DNA of 64,000 nucleotides from Planctomycetota bacterium (lineage in GTDB: Bacteria > Planctomycetota > J058 > JAJDCP01). The translations under genes were made by a program, and so were the position numbers. How positions within the stretch are numbered: position 1 is the stretch's first letter; each line of letters starts with the position of its first letter. Under the pieces are notes generated by a model. That model was given only the letters and a program-made list of their open reading frames with translations. It did no database searches and was not told where the DNA came from. This document shows positions 55,563 to 64,000 of the stretch, piece after piece. The stretch is taken from positions 124,001 to 188,000 of the forward strand of contig JAJDCP010000056.1 in NCBI GenBank assembly GCA_029260765.1, given 5' to 3'.

Positions 55563-57953
55563 TCAGTCTTCGCTGAAGTTGGCCGCGAACTTCTTCACAA
55601 CCTCGGCGAACAAGCCCGTCTCCTCGATGAACGGCATCATCGAGCTGTTCGGGAACACCACCAGGTTTGAACGCTTGTAGATCGATGCCATCTTCTCGGC
55701 GTCCGCCACATCAGCCCACTGCGCGTGCCGGCCCGCGATGATCAGGACAGGCAGGTTCGCCCGCACCTCGCTACGTACGTCATTTTTCGCGTCGAAGTCC
55801 GGCACGATGCTGCCTTCACCCATCTGGTTCGCGCGGTCCCAGATACGCACCAGCTCGGAGTCGGTGGGGTCGGCGAAGTACATCGAGAACTGCTTGCGCT
55901 TCAGACCGCGTGCCTCGGCGCTGTCCTGCGGTTCGTACTTGGTGGTGCCGTCGTTGTCGATCAGCAGCTTCCAGTTGGCCAGCTTCCACATCTCGTCATC
56001 CTGGCGCGACTTGCCTTCGCGCTCGACCGCGTCGCGGATCCGGCTGAAGGCTTTCCCGCCGGTCTGTGGGTTGACCAGGATCAGATGCGAGACCGACTCG
56101 GGGTAGTCCGAGGCGTATTGCTGAGCGATGTACGAGGTGATCTGGCCATGGCACATCAACGCGAAACGCTCGTAGCCCTGCTGTTGACGCAGCGCATTGA
56201 AGGCATCGGCGATCGGCTTGACCGGGTAGATCGGCAACCCGCTGGCGTGCCTCTCGACGCCAGGCACCTCGCTGATGCGCGGCAGCGACATGTAGTAGAT
56301 CTCGTAGGTGTCTTCGATACAGCTCAGGTAAGGCTTCAGATACTCTTTTTTGTAGGTATCGTCGGCCATCACGATCATCGGGATGCCCTTGCCCTTGCGC
56401 TCGAAGCTCAGAGGCACGCGCTCGACCGTCGATTCTTCGCGGCGCTCTTTGTTGCCATCTTCGGCCTGGGCCTCGTTCTGCGCTTTGAGCTCTTCGGCCT
56501 GTTCGGTGCTCATCTCGCTCGGCAACACGTAGTTGTCGAAATTGGTGATCCACCAGCGATCCCAGACTTCCGGGTCGCCGCCCCAGTATTGCCCGGTGAT
56601 CTTCTCGAGCGCCTCCTGCACGAGCATCGCCTCGCGCAGCCCCTTCTTGTCATTGAGCTCTTGCCACAGATCGATCAGCGGCCGCACGTTGTCGATCGAG
56701 GGCTTCTCGCCCAACGCGAAGATCGCGGCGCGCAGGACCTTGGTGTCTTTGGTCGCGCCCGGCACAACCAGCGCGAGCAGGTCCTCTTTGAATTCGTCGT
56801 CGCTGCGCTTTCCACAGGCGGCCACCAGGCCCTCGCCCTTGAGCCCCTTGGGCTTGCGCATTTCCCGGTGCATCTTTTCGAGCAGTTTGGGATCGGAGAG
56901 CTTGGCGAGGCTCTCGATGACCGCGTCTCGTACGTACCAGTCGTACCATCGGGTGTCTTTCTCGCCGAGCACATCGACGAGCATGGCGTAGCCCTTCTTG
57001 TCGTCGGCGGGAATCTGCAGCACGGCGTTGCGCAAGACCGTCGTACTCTGCTCGCGCCCCAGGGCGTCTTTGATCAGCTTCTTCCACTTGCTCGCGTCGC
57101 CGCCCATGCCGGTCATGGCCTTGCGCCAGTTCTTGGCCCACTCGTCGATGTCGTCGGCGAAGACCTTGGCGTAGGCTTGCTCTGCGCTCGCATCGCTCAT
57201 CATGGTCTCGAAGAAGCTGCGCAGCGCCTTGCGGCCGTCCTTCTTGTCGGGCCCTTCGACGAGGTAGTAGCAGAACGCCAGGGCCTCCGAGTAATGCAGC
57301 CCCATCTTCTCTTTGTCGTTCTCTTCGTCGTAGAAGATCTGGATCGGCATCTGCATCAACTCTTCGAGCGGCGTATGCGAATTGGTCAACATCGCGGTGC
57401 GGGCCGCACCGATCTCGTTGACGTTCATCTGCGACCAATCGATACGGATCTGCCCGCCCTCTTCGATCACGGTGCCGCTCTCGAAGAACTGCGCCATACC
57501 TTCGTCGAACCAGCGGGGGATCTCGTCTTTCATCTCAGGCAGCACATAGTCGAGGAACTGGTGGAAGGCTTCGTGGTAGAGCGTGGTGCGGATCATCTCG
57601 CGGCCGCCGAAATACAGGTGCAGCGCCTCGGAGCCAGGGCTGTAGTATCCGGCGACGTGCTCGTCGATGGTGGTCGAACCCGTGCTCTTGGCATAGGAGA
57701 TGAATTCGTTGCGGTTCTCGAAGACGAGCACCTCGAACATCTTGTCGTCGGGCACCTCGACCTGAAAAACCTGCACGTACTGCTCAAAGATGGCGTCAGC
57801 GTGCAGACAGAGCCAGTTGGTCAGCTCTTTGTCGAGCCTGCTGCGGACGATGTAGTGGTCGGAGCGGATCTCGGAGCGCCATTGCGCAAGCGCTGGCGCC
57901 GCAAAAAGAGCGACCAGCAGCAAGGCTGCGCCGGGTCTCGTGAGCTTCCTCAT
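55563..57953 (-). CDS. Secreted DUF1570-type metalloprotease-like protein fused to a dead alpha/beta hydrolase
   Basis: A 796-residue protein with a signal peptide (MRKLTRPGAALLLVALFAAP). Residues about 25-280 are DUF1570/peptidase-MA-like, with the zinc motif TLYHEAFHQFLDY and the downstream PRWFDEGMAQFFE glutamate. A HEAT-like helical middle (about 290-440) follows. The C-terminal alpha/beta hydrolase part (about 510-796) has FALMCHGQITSYIAQQYA where the GxSxG nucleophile elbow should be, so the Ser is Gly and the hydrolase is probably inactive. Planctomycete-style secreted protein. An upstream ATG at 57968 is also possible. Confidence 0.8.
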   Translation of the reverse strand: MRKLTRPGAALLLVALFAAPALAQWRSEIRSDHYIVRSRLDKELTNWLCLHADAIFEQYVQVFQVEVPDDKMFEVLVFENRNEFISYAKSTGSTTIDEHVAGYYSPGSEALHLYFGGREMIRTTLYHEAFHQFLDYVLPEMKDEIPRWFDEGMAQFFESGTVIEEGGQIRIDWSQMNVNEIGAARTAMLTNSHTPLEELMQMPIQIFYDEENDKEKMGLHYSEALAFCYYLVEGPDKKDGRKALRSFFETMMSDASAEQAYAKVFADDIDEWAKNWRKAMTGMGGDASKWKKLIKDALGREQSTTVLRNAVLQIPADDKKGYAMLVDVLGEKDTRWYDWYVRDAVIESLAKLSDPKLLEKMHREMRKPKGLKGEGLVAACGKRSDDEFKEDLLALVVPGATKDTKVLRAAIFALGEKPSIDNVRPLIDLWQELNDKKGLREAMLVQEALEKITGQYWGGDPEVWDRWWITNFDNYVLPSEMSTEQAEELKAQNEAQAEDGNKERREESTVERVPLSFERKGKGIPMIVMADDTYKKEYLKPYLSCIEDTYEIYYMSLPRISEVPGVERHASGLPIYPVKPIADAFNALRQQQGYERFALMCHGQITSYIAQQYASDYPESVSHLILVNPQTGGKAFSRIRDAVEREGKSRQDDEMWKLANWKLLIDNDGTTKYEPQDSAEARGLKRKQFSMYFADPTDSELVRIWDRANQMGEGSIVPDFDAKNDVRSEVRANLPVLIIAGRHAQWADVADAEKMASIYKRSNLVVFPNSSMMPFIEETGLFAEVVKKFAANFSED

Positions 57954-58177
57954 TCCCAAGTTCCTCATCGATCTGCCGTCGCTGCTGCCTGTTGGCCACC
58001 CCGGGCAGAGGCGGACGGCGGGTGGTTGTGCGACGCCAGTCTACCAAAATCAGTTAGATGGGCTGACAAATTGTTGCCCGCCCGCGGGGTGCTCCATCCA
58101 GACTGATGCCGGAGGCAACTTCTTCAGCTAGAAATTGGCGCGAAGCGTTGACCAGCCGGTCTGTGTGTGGTACCTCA

Positions 58178-58203
58178 GACTTTGTAATTTTTTTCACAAA
58201 GTC
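58178..58203 (+). promoter_or_regulatory. Inverted repeat in the nqr leader
   Basis: GACTTTG (58178-58184) and CAAAGTC (58197-58203) flank a T-rich 12-base spacer, 45 bases before the nqrA ATG. TTGACC at 58149-58154 could be a -35, but the matching -10 is poor. The repeat may be an operator or a short leader hairpin. Confidence 0.4.
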
Positions 58204-58247
58204 GCGCGGTCGACGGTGGAATCGCTCTGCCGTCACGGGATGGTGGA

Positions 58248-59675
58248 ATGATCGAGAGCACAAAACAGATCTCCGGCGGTCACGTCTTTGGCGATTTCGA
58301 AGGCCAGCCGCAGGCGAAGATCGTCGAGGCCGTACTCCCCAAGAAGTTGAAGATTCCCTTGCGCCAGGGTCATGGCGCTGCCGTCAAGGCGTCCGTCGCC
58401 GTCGGCGACAGCGTCCAGCCGGGGCAGGTGATCGGTGAGGATGCCGAGAGCATCTCATCGCCTGTCCACGCCAGCGCCGAAGGCACCGTCGAAGCGATCG
58501 AGACCTGGAAGACCAGCTCCGGCGACGTTGAGGCCGTGGTGATTGACGTCAGCGGCCCCGGCGAATTGCAGCGCCTCGAAGGCTACGGCGAGCAGCTGCT
58601 CGAGGGGGAGCCGGGCCCGCTGGGCGACCTGCTCTACCGTGCAGGTGTCGGTGCGCTGGGTAGCGGAGTTCCCACTCCCGGTGGTTCGACGGCGCTCAAA
58701 CCCGCCGACGTGCGGGCTGTGATCGTGCAGGCGGTGCACTCCGAGCCGCTCAGTCTGCCGACTGAGGCGTTCTGCGGAAGCCTCTTTCAACGCCTGATGA
58801 CGGGCCTCAAAGCGCTGCGCCGCGCCTTGCATGACTGCCCGGTCTACCTCGCGATCGCCGATGGAGACCACGACCTGCTCGACAAACTCAAGGGCGAGAA
58901 CGTTGAGACCCTCGAGTGGCTGATCGTCACTCCCTGCGTCAAGCGCTTCCCGCAGGACCACCCCAACATGCTCTGCCAGAGCGTGCTCAAGACGACCGTG
59001 CCTGACGGCAAACACCCCCTCGACGTCGGCGTCGTGGTGGTGGACCTGCGGGCCGTGCTGCATGTCGCCGAGGCCGTACTCGACGGCAAGCCCGTCATCG
59101 AGCGCATCGTGAGCCTGGGTGGTTCGGGCTACCTCGAGAACCTCGCCGTCAGGGCCCGCGTCGGCTCCGGCGTCGAAGATGTGATCGGCGACCGGCTCAA
59201 GAGCGGTATGCCGAGCCGGATCATCTGGGATTCGATCATGACCGGCGGCGAGGTCAGCGACCTCGCCAGCCCGATCAGCCGGGATGCCAGCGCAGTGCAA
59301 GCCATCCACGAGAACCGTGAGCGCGAGCTGCTCACCTTCTTGCGGCCAGGAACCGACCGCGACTCCTTCTCCTTCACCTTCCTCTCATCGTTGTTCAAGA
59401 GCGTGCCCAAGAAGGTGCACACCAATGTTGCTGGTGAGCACCGCGCGTGCATCGCCTGCAACTACTGCGACGAGGTCTGCCCGGTCGATCTGTTGCCCCA
59501 TCACCTGAGCAAGCTCTCCGTGCTCGACCTCCAGGACCTTGAGGTGCAGGAAGAGCTTGACGAAGTGCACCTGTGGCGCTGCATCGAGTGCGGGCTGTGC
59601 AGCTATGTCTGCCCGTCCAAAATCGACCTGCTCGACGATATCCAGAAGGCCAAGAAGACCATCACACAAAGCTGA
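58248..59675 (+). CDS. nqrA: NqrA-like subunit with two 4Fe-4S motifs
   Basis: A 475-residue first subunit of the Na+-translocating NADH:quinone oxidoreductase operon. The N-terminal barrel-like domain (PLRQGHGAAVKASVAVGDSV, SSPVHASAEGTVEAIE) and core blocks (IVQAVHSEPLSLP, ERIVSLGGSGYLENLAVRARVG, SFTFLSSLFK) follow NqrA. Unlike Vibrio NqrA, its C-terminus keeps two CxxCxxCxxxCP motifs (C401/404/407/411 and C445/448/451/455), as in RnfC. It is therefore a hybrid or ancestral-looking NqrA. The glycine-rich NADH/FMN motif of RnfC (GGAGFPT) appears only as GSGVPT. Starts the nqrABCDEF series. Confidence 0.85.
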   Translation: MIESTKQISGGHVFGDFEGQPQAKIVEAVLPKKLKIPLRQGHGAAVKASVAVGDSVQPGQVIGEDAESISSPVHASAEGTVEAIETWKTSSGDVEAVVIDVSGPGELQRLEGYGEQLLEGEPGPLGDLLYRAGVGALGSGVPTPGGSTALKPADVRAVIVQAVHSEPLSLPTEAFCGSLFQRLMTGLKALRRALHDCPVYLAIADGDHDLLDKLKGENVETLEWLIVTPCVKRFPQDHPNMLCQSVLKTTVPDGKHPLDVGVVVVDLRAVLHVAEAVLDGKPVIERIVSLGGSGYLENLAVRARVGSGVEDVIGDRLKSGMPSRIIWDSIMTGGEVSDLASPISRDASAVQAIHENRERELLTFLRPGTDRDSFSFTFLSSLFKSVPKKVHTNVAGEHRACIACNYCDEVCPVDLLPHHLSKLSVLDLQDLEVQEELDEVHLWRCIECGLCSYVCPSKIDLLDDIQKAKKTITQS

Positions 59676-59688
59676 GGGCAGGACCCCG

Positions 59689-60915
59689 ATGAAGATTCTG
59701 AGGAAGTTTTTCGACAAACAATACGAGTTGCTCGAAAAGACCAATACACAGTTTCTGAAGCCTGCCGTGGACGCCGGTGATGCCTTCTTCTTTGGTCAAC
59801 CGACTGTTACGAGTAAGGCTCCCCATATCCGCGACGGCATCGACGTCAAGCGCTATATGATCCTGGTGCTGTTCGCGGTGTTGCCGTGTGCGGCGGTCGG
59901 AGTGTTCAACTTCGGCCTGCGTTCGCTGGCCGTGATCGTCGTCTCCTATGCGGTCGGCGGCCTCTTCGAGATGGGCTTCTGCATCGTCCGCAAAGAAGAG
60001 ATCACCGAAGGCTTCCTGATCACAGGGATCCTGTATCCACTGATCCTGCCCCCGACGATTCCCTTGTGGATGGTCGGTGTCGGCGTCGCCTTCGGCGTCG
60101 TGATGGGCAAAGAGATCTTCGGCGGCTCAGGCAAGAACATCTTCAACCCGGCACTGATCGGCCGCTGTTTCATCTACATCTGCTTCCCGGTCTTCATGAC
60201 AAGCATGTGGGCCGAGCCCTACGAAGGTACCGAGGCGCTGACGCGTTGGAACGACAAGTACCTGACCCAGCAGATCCGCTTCAACGCCGCGCCCGAAGGC
60301 GATGCCGACGCGGTGGCAGCCGTCTCTGCCGTGACCCCGATCATGCAGTTCAAGACCATCGTCAAAGAAGAGCGCAAGGCGCACTCCGACGAAACCGGCG
60401 CGTGGATCAGCCCCGCAGCCCATGACTCGGCTCTTCAGATCATCGATCAACGCACGCGTAGTGAGTTGCCATCGCTGTCCGAGTTGTTCTGGGGTAAGAT
60501 CCCGGGCTCGATCGGTGAAACCTGCAAATTCCTGGTAATCATCGGCGGGTTGCTGCTGATCGTGATCAGGGTCGCCTCCTGGCGTACCGTGCTCTCGTGT
60601 ATCGTCGGCGCCTGGGGCTTCTGCATCTTGATGAACGGCATCGGTGTGGCCGCCTTCGCGAGTCCCGAATATGCCCTGCTGTCCGGAGGATTCCTGTTCG
60701 GCGTGTTCTTCATGGCTACAGACCCGGTCAGCGCACCGATCACTCGGGGCGGCAAATTCTTCTACGGCGGTATGATCGGCATCCTTTCTATGTTGATCCG
60801 CTACCTGTCGGGTTTCCCCGAAGGCATCATGTTTGCGATCATCCTGATGAACATCTTCAGCCCGCTGATTGACATCGTCTCGATCAAGCTCAAGTACAGG
60901 AAGGCCAGCTCGTGA
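59689..60915 (+). CDS. nqrB: Na+-NQR subunit B
   Basis: A 408-residue membrane subunit that carries riboflavin and covalent FMN. KEIFGGSGKNIFNPALIGRCF and the C-terminal FMATDPVSAPITRGGKFFYG are typical NqrB/RnfD blocks, and about nine helices are visible. In the covalent-FMN segment the sequence is VAAVSAVTPIMQF, so Thr216 is kept but the Asp three residues before the Ser-Gly-Ala of the standard motif is Ala. ATG 59689 follows the nqrA stop by 13 bases. Ends in a GTGA overlap with nqrC. Confidence 0.93.
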   Translation: MKILRKFFDKQYELLEKTNTQFLKPAVDAGDAFFFGQPTVTSKAPHIRDGIDVKRYMILVLFAVLPCAAVGVFNFGLRSLAVIVVSYAVGGLFEMGFCIVRKEEITEGFLITGILYPLILPPTIPLWMVGVGVAFGVVMGKEIFGGSGKNIFNPALIGRCFIYICFPVFMTSMWAEPYEGTEALTRWNDKYLTQQIRFNAAPEGDADAVAAVSAVTPIMQFKTIVKEERKAHSDETGAWISPAAHDSALQIIDQRTRSELPSLSELFWGKIPGSIGETCKFLVIIGGLLLIVIRVASWRTVLSCIVGAWGFCILMNGIGVAAFASPEYALLSGGFLFGVFFMATDPVSAPITRGGKFFYGGMIGILSMLIRYLSGFPEGIMFAIILMNIFSPLIDIVSIKLKYRKASS

Positions 60916-61913
60916 GCGACGCAGAAGAGAGAGAACCCTTCAACCCTGATAAGGCAGGGCGGGTCTACCCGATCGTGTTCACTGCCGGCCTGGCCGCTGC
61001 ATGTGGACTGTTCCTCGCCGTCCTTGCGCTGGCCACGGACGAGCAGGTCGAAGCGAACAAGAAGGCGAAGCGGAATCGCTGCGTGCTCTACAGCTTCGGC
61101 CCCGTGGTCCAGACCTATGCCGACACCGTCTCCTTCGGCGAGGACCTCTCCGCGCTCGGCGATGGCACCGTCGCTTTCTCCTGGAAACACTGCTACGACA
61201 GCCGCTACCAGCCCCCGCCGCGCGTGCTCGACAAGCTGTACAACAAGTACATCGAGCGCGTCGGCTTCTACGAGATTGATCAGAAGCAACTGCACGAAGA
61301 TCACCGCACCGGCAACTTCGACCTGCATTACACGTACGCGGACACCAGCGGCATGTACATCCTGGTCGAGAAGAAGCAGATCGGCGACCAGACGATCAAT
61401 GTGTGGTGCAAGAAGAAGCTCGGCGACCAGAAGGATTCCCCCTACTTCGAATACTACACCTGCCGCGATGAGGGGAAAGTCAAAGGCTACTCCCTGGGTG
61501 TGGGCGGACCGGGCTTCTGGGAACCCATCTTCGGTTTCCTCGCCCTCGAGCCCGACCTGTACAAAATCATCGGCCTGTCGATCTTCATCGAGAAGGACAC
61601 GCCTGGGCTGGGTGGGAAATGCGACGAACCTGAATTCCTGTACCAATTTTCCGGCAAACTGGTGACCGAAAAACTGGAGAACGGTGACTACAAGCTCGAA
61701 GATATCGGTCAGCGCATGATCGCTCCGGAGAACACGGGTCGCGCAGAGTTCGAGGTGAGCAAGAGCGGCATCCAGAATGCAAATCAGGTCGCAGCCATCA
61801 CCGGCGCCTCAGAGACCAGCAATGCCATGCAATCGCTGATCAACAAGAACCTGAACCAGAATCTGCCGCTGCTCCGCGCAGTGCTCGAATTCGAGAAGAA
61901 CAACGGTAAGTAG
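60912..61913 (+). CDS. nqrC: Na+-NQR subunit C
   Basis: A 333-residue subunit with one N-terminal membrane helix (VYPIVFTAGLAAACGLFLAVLAL) and a periplasmic FMN-carrying domain. The flavin site is AAITGASETSNAM (Ser300), where Vibrio has DGLSGATLTSN, so Thr is Ser and the Asp is Ala. GGPGFWEPIFGFLALEPD and GLGGKCDEPEF match the GxGxW..P.....A and E/TPGLG blocks of NqrC/RnfG. GTG start overlaps the nqrB stop. Longer than typical (about 255), with extra loops. Confidence 0.92.
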   Translation: MSDAEEREPFNPDKAGRVYPIVFTAGLAAACGLFLAVLALATDEQVEANKKAKRNRCVLYSFGPVVQTYADTVSFGEDLSALGDGTVAFSWKHCYDSRYQPPPRVLDKLYNKYIERVGFYEIDQKQLHEDHRTGNFDLHYTYADTSGMYILVEKKQIGDQTINVWCKKKLGDQKDSPYFEYYTCRDEGKVKGYSLGVGGPGFWEPIFGFLALEPDLYKIIGLSIFIEKDTPGLGGKCDEPEFLYQFSGKLVTEKLENGDYKLEDIGQRMIAPENTGRAEFEVSKSGIQNANQVAAITGASETSNAMQSLINKNLNQNLPLLRAVLEFEKNNGK

Positions 61914-61929
61914 GCCGAAGGAGATTTCG

Positions 61930-62580
61930 ATGGCAACCGCCCTGATTCCGAAACCCATCGCTAAGGTCCTCGATTCCCCCAACGGCAAAACACTGACCGA
62001 CGGGATCTGGAACTCGAATCCTATTTTCTTGCAGATCCTGGGGATCTGCTCAGCGTTGGCTGTGACTGGTAGCGTGCAGCAGACGATGGTGATGTGTATC
62101 GCCCTGATCTTCGTCACCTCGATGAGCGAGGTGTTCGTTTCGCTGCTGCGTGGGTATACCCCCGCTCGTGTGCGCATGATCGTGCAGATCATGATCATCG
62201 CCACGTTTGTGATCGTCGTCGACATGTTCCTCAAGGCCTTCTGGGTCGACATGTCTGAATCGATCGGCCCGTACGTCGGGTTGATCATCACCAACTGCAT
62301 CATCATGGGCCGCTGCGAGGCGTTCGCCAAGTCGAACCCGGTGCTGCCCTCCTTCTTGGACGGCGTGGGCTGCGGCATTGGCTATACGATCATATTGATG
62401 GCCGTCGCAGTGATCCGCGAGTTCTTGGGCAACGGCATGGTTCTGGGGATCTGGAGCCTCGAGTCGATGGGAATCAGTTGGGAACCCTGGGTTCTGATGA
62501 TTCTGCCCTCAGGTGCTTTCTTTGGTCTCGGTGTGATTGTCTGGGCAGCACGTGCCCTCAGCGGAATGACGGAGGACTGA
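61930..62580 (+). CDS. nqrD: Na+-NQR subunit D
   Basis: A 216-residue membrane protein with six helices. NPIFLQILGICSALAVT and IITNCIIMGRCEAFA contain the two cysteines that in Vibrio NqrD bind the intramembrane 2Fe-2S cluster together with NqrE. The first 20 residues (IPKPIAKVLDSPNGKTL) are an N-terminal extension over some homologues. It sits 16 bases after nqrC. Confidence 0.95.
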   Translation: MATALIPKPIAKVLDSPNGKTLTDGIWNSNPIFLQILGICSALAVTGSVQQTMVMCIALIFVTSMSEVFVSLLRGYTPARVRMIVQIMIIATFVIVVDMFLKAFWVDMSESIGPYVGLIITNCIIMGRCEAFAKSNPVLPSFLDGVGCGIGYTIILMAVAVIREFLGNGMVLGIWSLESMGISWEPWVLMILPSGAFFGLGVIVWAARALSGMTED

Positions 62581-62583
62581 TCG

Positions 62584-63183
62584 ATGGAATACGGGGTTCC
62601 CGTATCGGCAGGCGTGATTTTTATCGCCGCCATCTTCACAAACAACATCCTCCTGTCGAATCTGCTGGGGATGTGCTCGTTTCTCGCGATATCCAAAGAG
62701 CTCAAGAGCTCTCTGGGCCTCGGAGTCGCCGTCATCTTCGTTTTGACGCTGACTTGTGCGATCAACTACCCGATCTATGTCTACTTGCTGGAGCCGAATG
62801 GGCTGGCACACTTGCAGCTCGTCAGTTTCATCGTCGTGATCGCGGCGAGTGTGCAGGTCGTCGAGATGATCGTGGAGCGCACCAGCCCGACTCTCTACGC
62901 GGCGCTGGGTATCTTCCTGCCGCTGATCACTGTCAACTGTGCGATCCTTGGTGGCGCCTTGTTGATGATCACCCGTAGGTACAGCTACTTCCAGTCTGTG
63001 ATGTACGCTTTTGGTGCCGGCATCGGCTGGTTGCTCGCGATCGTGGCGATGGCAGGCATCCGCTACAAGCTGCGTTGGTCCCACGTGCCCAAGTCTTTGC
63101 AGGGCCCAGGGATCACAATGATTCTCGCCGGATTGATGGCCATGGGTTTCATGGGCTTCGCCGGCATGGTTTCGATGCAGTAA
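62584..63183 (+). CDS. nqrE: Na+-NQR subunit E
   Basis: A 199-residue six-helix subunit, homologous to NqrD in inverted membrane orientation. TNNILLSNLLGMCSFLAISK and LPLITVNCAILGGALL hold the two Cys of the shared 2Fe-2S cluster. Length is normal. ATG three bases after the nqrD stop. Confidence 0.95.
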   Translation: MEYGVPVSAGVIFIAAIFTNNILLSNLLGMCSFLAISKELKSSLGLGVAVIFVLTLTCAINYPIYVYLLEPNGLAHLQLVSFIVVIAASVQVVEMIVERTSPTLYAALGIFLPLITVNCAILGGALLMITRRYSYFQSVMYAFGAGIGWLLAIVAMAGIRYKLRWSHVPKSLQGPGITMILAGLMAMGFMGFAGMVSMQ

Positions 63184-63219
63184 CACGTCCGGGGACACGC
63201 AAGAAAGGAAACCCTCCGC

Positions 63220-64000
63220 ATGGAACAACTGATCGATCTGGCCCTACTGGCTGAGGTCTCGTCCATGACCGTGGTTTGGACGACGGTGGCCCTGGCTGTG
63301 ATCTGTGGCGTGCTCGCCAGCCTGATCGTAGTCTCGGACCGCTACCTCAACGACTATGGCACCTGTGTATTGGACATCAACGGCGGCGACATGATGATCG
63401 AGACCGGCGGCGGCGTGTCGGTACTCGACGCTCTGGGCGCCCAGAAGATCTTCATCCCGTCTGCCTGTGGTGGGCGCGGCACCTGCTTGTACTGCAAGCT
63501 GAAGGTGCATGAAGGTGGAGGCACCCTCGGTCCCGCCGAGAAGGGCGGCTTGACCAACGCAGAGAAGCGCAGCAATGTGCGTCTGTGCTGCCAGGTCAAG
63601 ATCCGCGGGAACATGAAGCTCGAGATTCCTGAAGAGTTCTTCAAGATCAAGGAGTACACCTGCACCGTCAAGTCGAACGCCAACGTCGCGACCTTCATCA
63701 AAGAGTTGATACTCGACATGCCCCCCGGCGAGATCCTGCCTTTCGAGGCGGGCCACTACGTGCAGATCCATGTCCCGCCGTACGACATCGACTACAAAGA
63801 CTTCAAGGTCGCCGACAAGTACCGCGAAGACTGGGACAAGTACAAGGTCTGGGAGTGCCGGGTCAAGAACGAAGAAGAGCTCCAGCGCGCGTATTCGATG
63901 GCAAACCATCCGGCCGAAGGCAACAGGGTGATGCTCAACGTGCGTATCGCCAGCCCGCCGCCTCCGCACCGCCTGCGCAAGGACGACCCCGACTATCCGC
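63220..64000 (+). CDS. nqrF: Na+-NQR subunit F, N-terminal part
   Basis: The NADH-oxidising subunit, cut by the window edge after 260 residues. One N-terminal helix (VALAVICGVLASLIVV) is followed by a 2Fe-2S ferredoxin domain with C83-x5-C89-x2-C92 (SACGGRGTCLYC) and a later Cys in RLCCQVK. The start of the FAD domain is visible (FEAGHYVQIHVPPYDI). The NADH-binding domain lies beyond the window. ATG 63220 is preceded by AGGAA. Confidence 0.95.
   Translation, partial: MEQLIDLALLAEVSSMTVVWTTVALAVICGVLASLIVVSDRYLNDYGTCVLDINGGDMMIETGGGVSVLDALGAQKIFIPSACGGRGTCLYCKLKVHEGGGTLGPAEKGGLTNAEKRSNVRLCCQVKIRGNMKLEIPEEFFKIKEYTCTVKSNANVATFIKELILDMPPGEILPFEAGHYVQIHVPPYDIDYKDFKVADKYREDWDKYKVWECRVKNEEELQRAYSMANHPAEGNRVMLNVRIASPPPPHRLRKDDPDYP

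Noticed and set aside
55725..58106. 793-codon plus-strand frame opposite the DUF1570 gene
   Set aside because: His/Leu/Val-rich shadow with no domain; the minus strand has signal peptide and zinc motif.

Overview
The window is a high-GC, gene-dense bacterial chromosome segment with about 50 protein genes on both strands. I found no rRNA, tRNA or CRISPR array. The gene content suggests a free-living, aerobic, Gram-negative heterotroph: an OmpA-type peptidoglycan-binding domain, Na+-NQR, ETF with glutaryl-CoA dehydrogenase, and the oxygen-dependent benzoyl-CoA (box) pathway. The large Ser/Thr kinase with TPR-like repeats, the DUF1570-type secreted metalloprotease-like protein and several secreted proteins with HEAT-like or coiled-coil regions resemble Planctomycetota, or less likely Myxococcota. 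This placement is inference from family content, not a phylogeny.

Layout. 0-4.3 kb (minus strand): an ABC importer of the nitrate/sulfonate/taurine class with a substrate-binding protein fused to an OmpA domain, a permease with a very large extra-membrane insert, and an N-extended ATPase cut by the window edge. 4.3-9.3 kb: queD, hflX, an antitoxin with a truncated PIN toxin, gap, and small unknown genes. 9.5-16.5 kb: boxC, boxB, an enoyl-CoA hydratase/3-hydroxyacyl-CoA dehydrogenase fusion, and a metallo-beta-lactamase-fold protein with cyclic-nucleotide-binding domains. 16.5-30.7 kb: lipid and hydrolase genes (YheT-like, fatty acid hydroxylase, LCAT-like, acyltransferase), two TetR regulators, a TetR-linked molybdopterin oxidoreductase, a LOG-family protein, an orphan His-Me-type nuclease, and a short MITE-like element. 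30.7-39.3 kb: aldehyde dehydrogenase/enoyl-CoA hydratase, clpS, PP2C, and gcdH-etfB-etfA ending in a clear terminator. 39.3-47.2 kb: secreted and membrane proteins, mostly of unknown role, plus an AAE-type transporter. 47.2-54.4 kb: a divergent pair made of a giant Ser/Thr kinase and a degenerate AAA+ protein related to bacterial enhancer-binding proteins. 54.5-58 kb: nitronate monooxygenase and a DUF1570/hydrolase fusion. 58.2-64 kb: nqrABCDEF, with nqrF cut by the window edge. The NqrA-like subunit keeps two RnfC-style 4Fe-4S motifs.

How the genes fit together. BoxC/BoxB, the hydratase-dehydrogenase fusion, the stand-alone hydratase, the aldehyde dehydrogenase, GcdH and ETF all handle acyl-CoA intermediates. 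Electrons from GcdH pass through ETF to quinone, and NADH is oxidised by Na+-NQR, so the window covers an acyl-CoA-to-respiratory-chain route. boxA, the box aldehyde dehydrogenase and a benzoate-CoA ligase are not in the window. The most unusual material is the wall-anchored ABC importer, the NQR operon with an FeS-bearing NqrA and altered flavin-attachment motifs, the kinase/AAA+ pair, the hydratase-dehydrogenase fusion, and the palindrome-rich segment around 26.2-27.5 kb.
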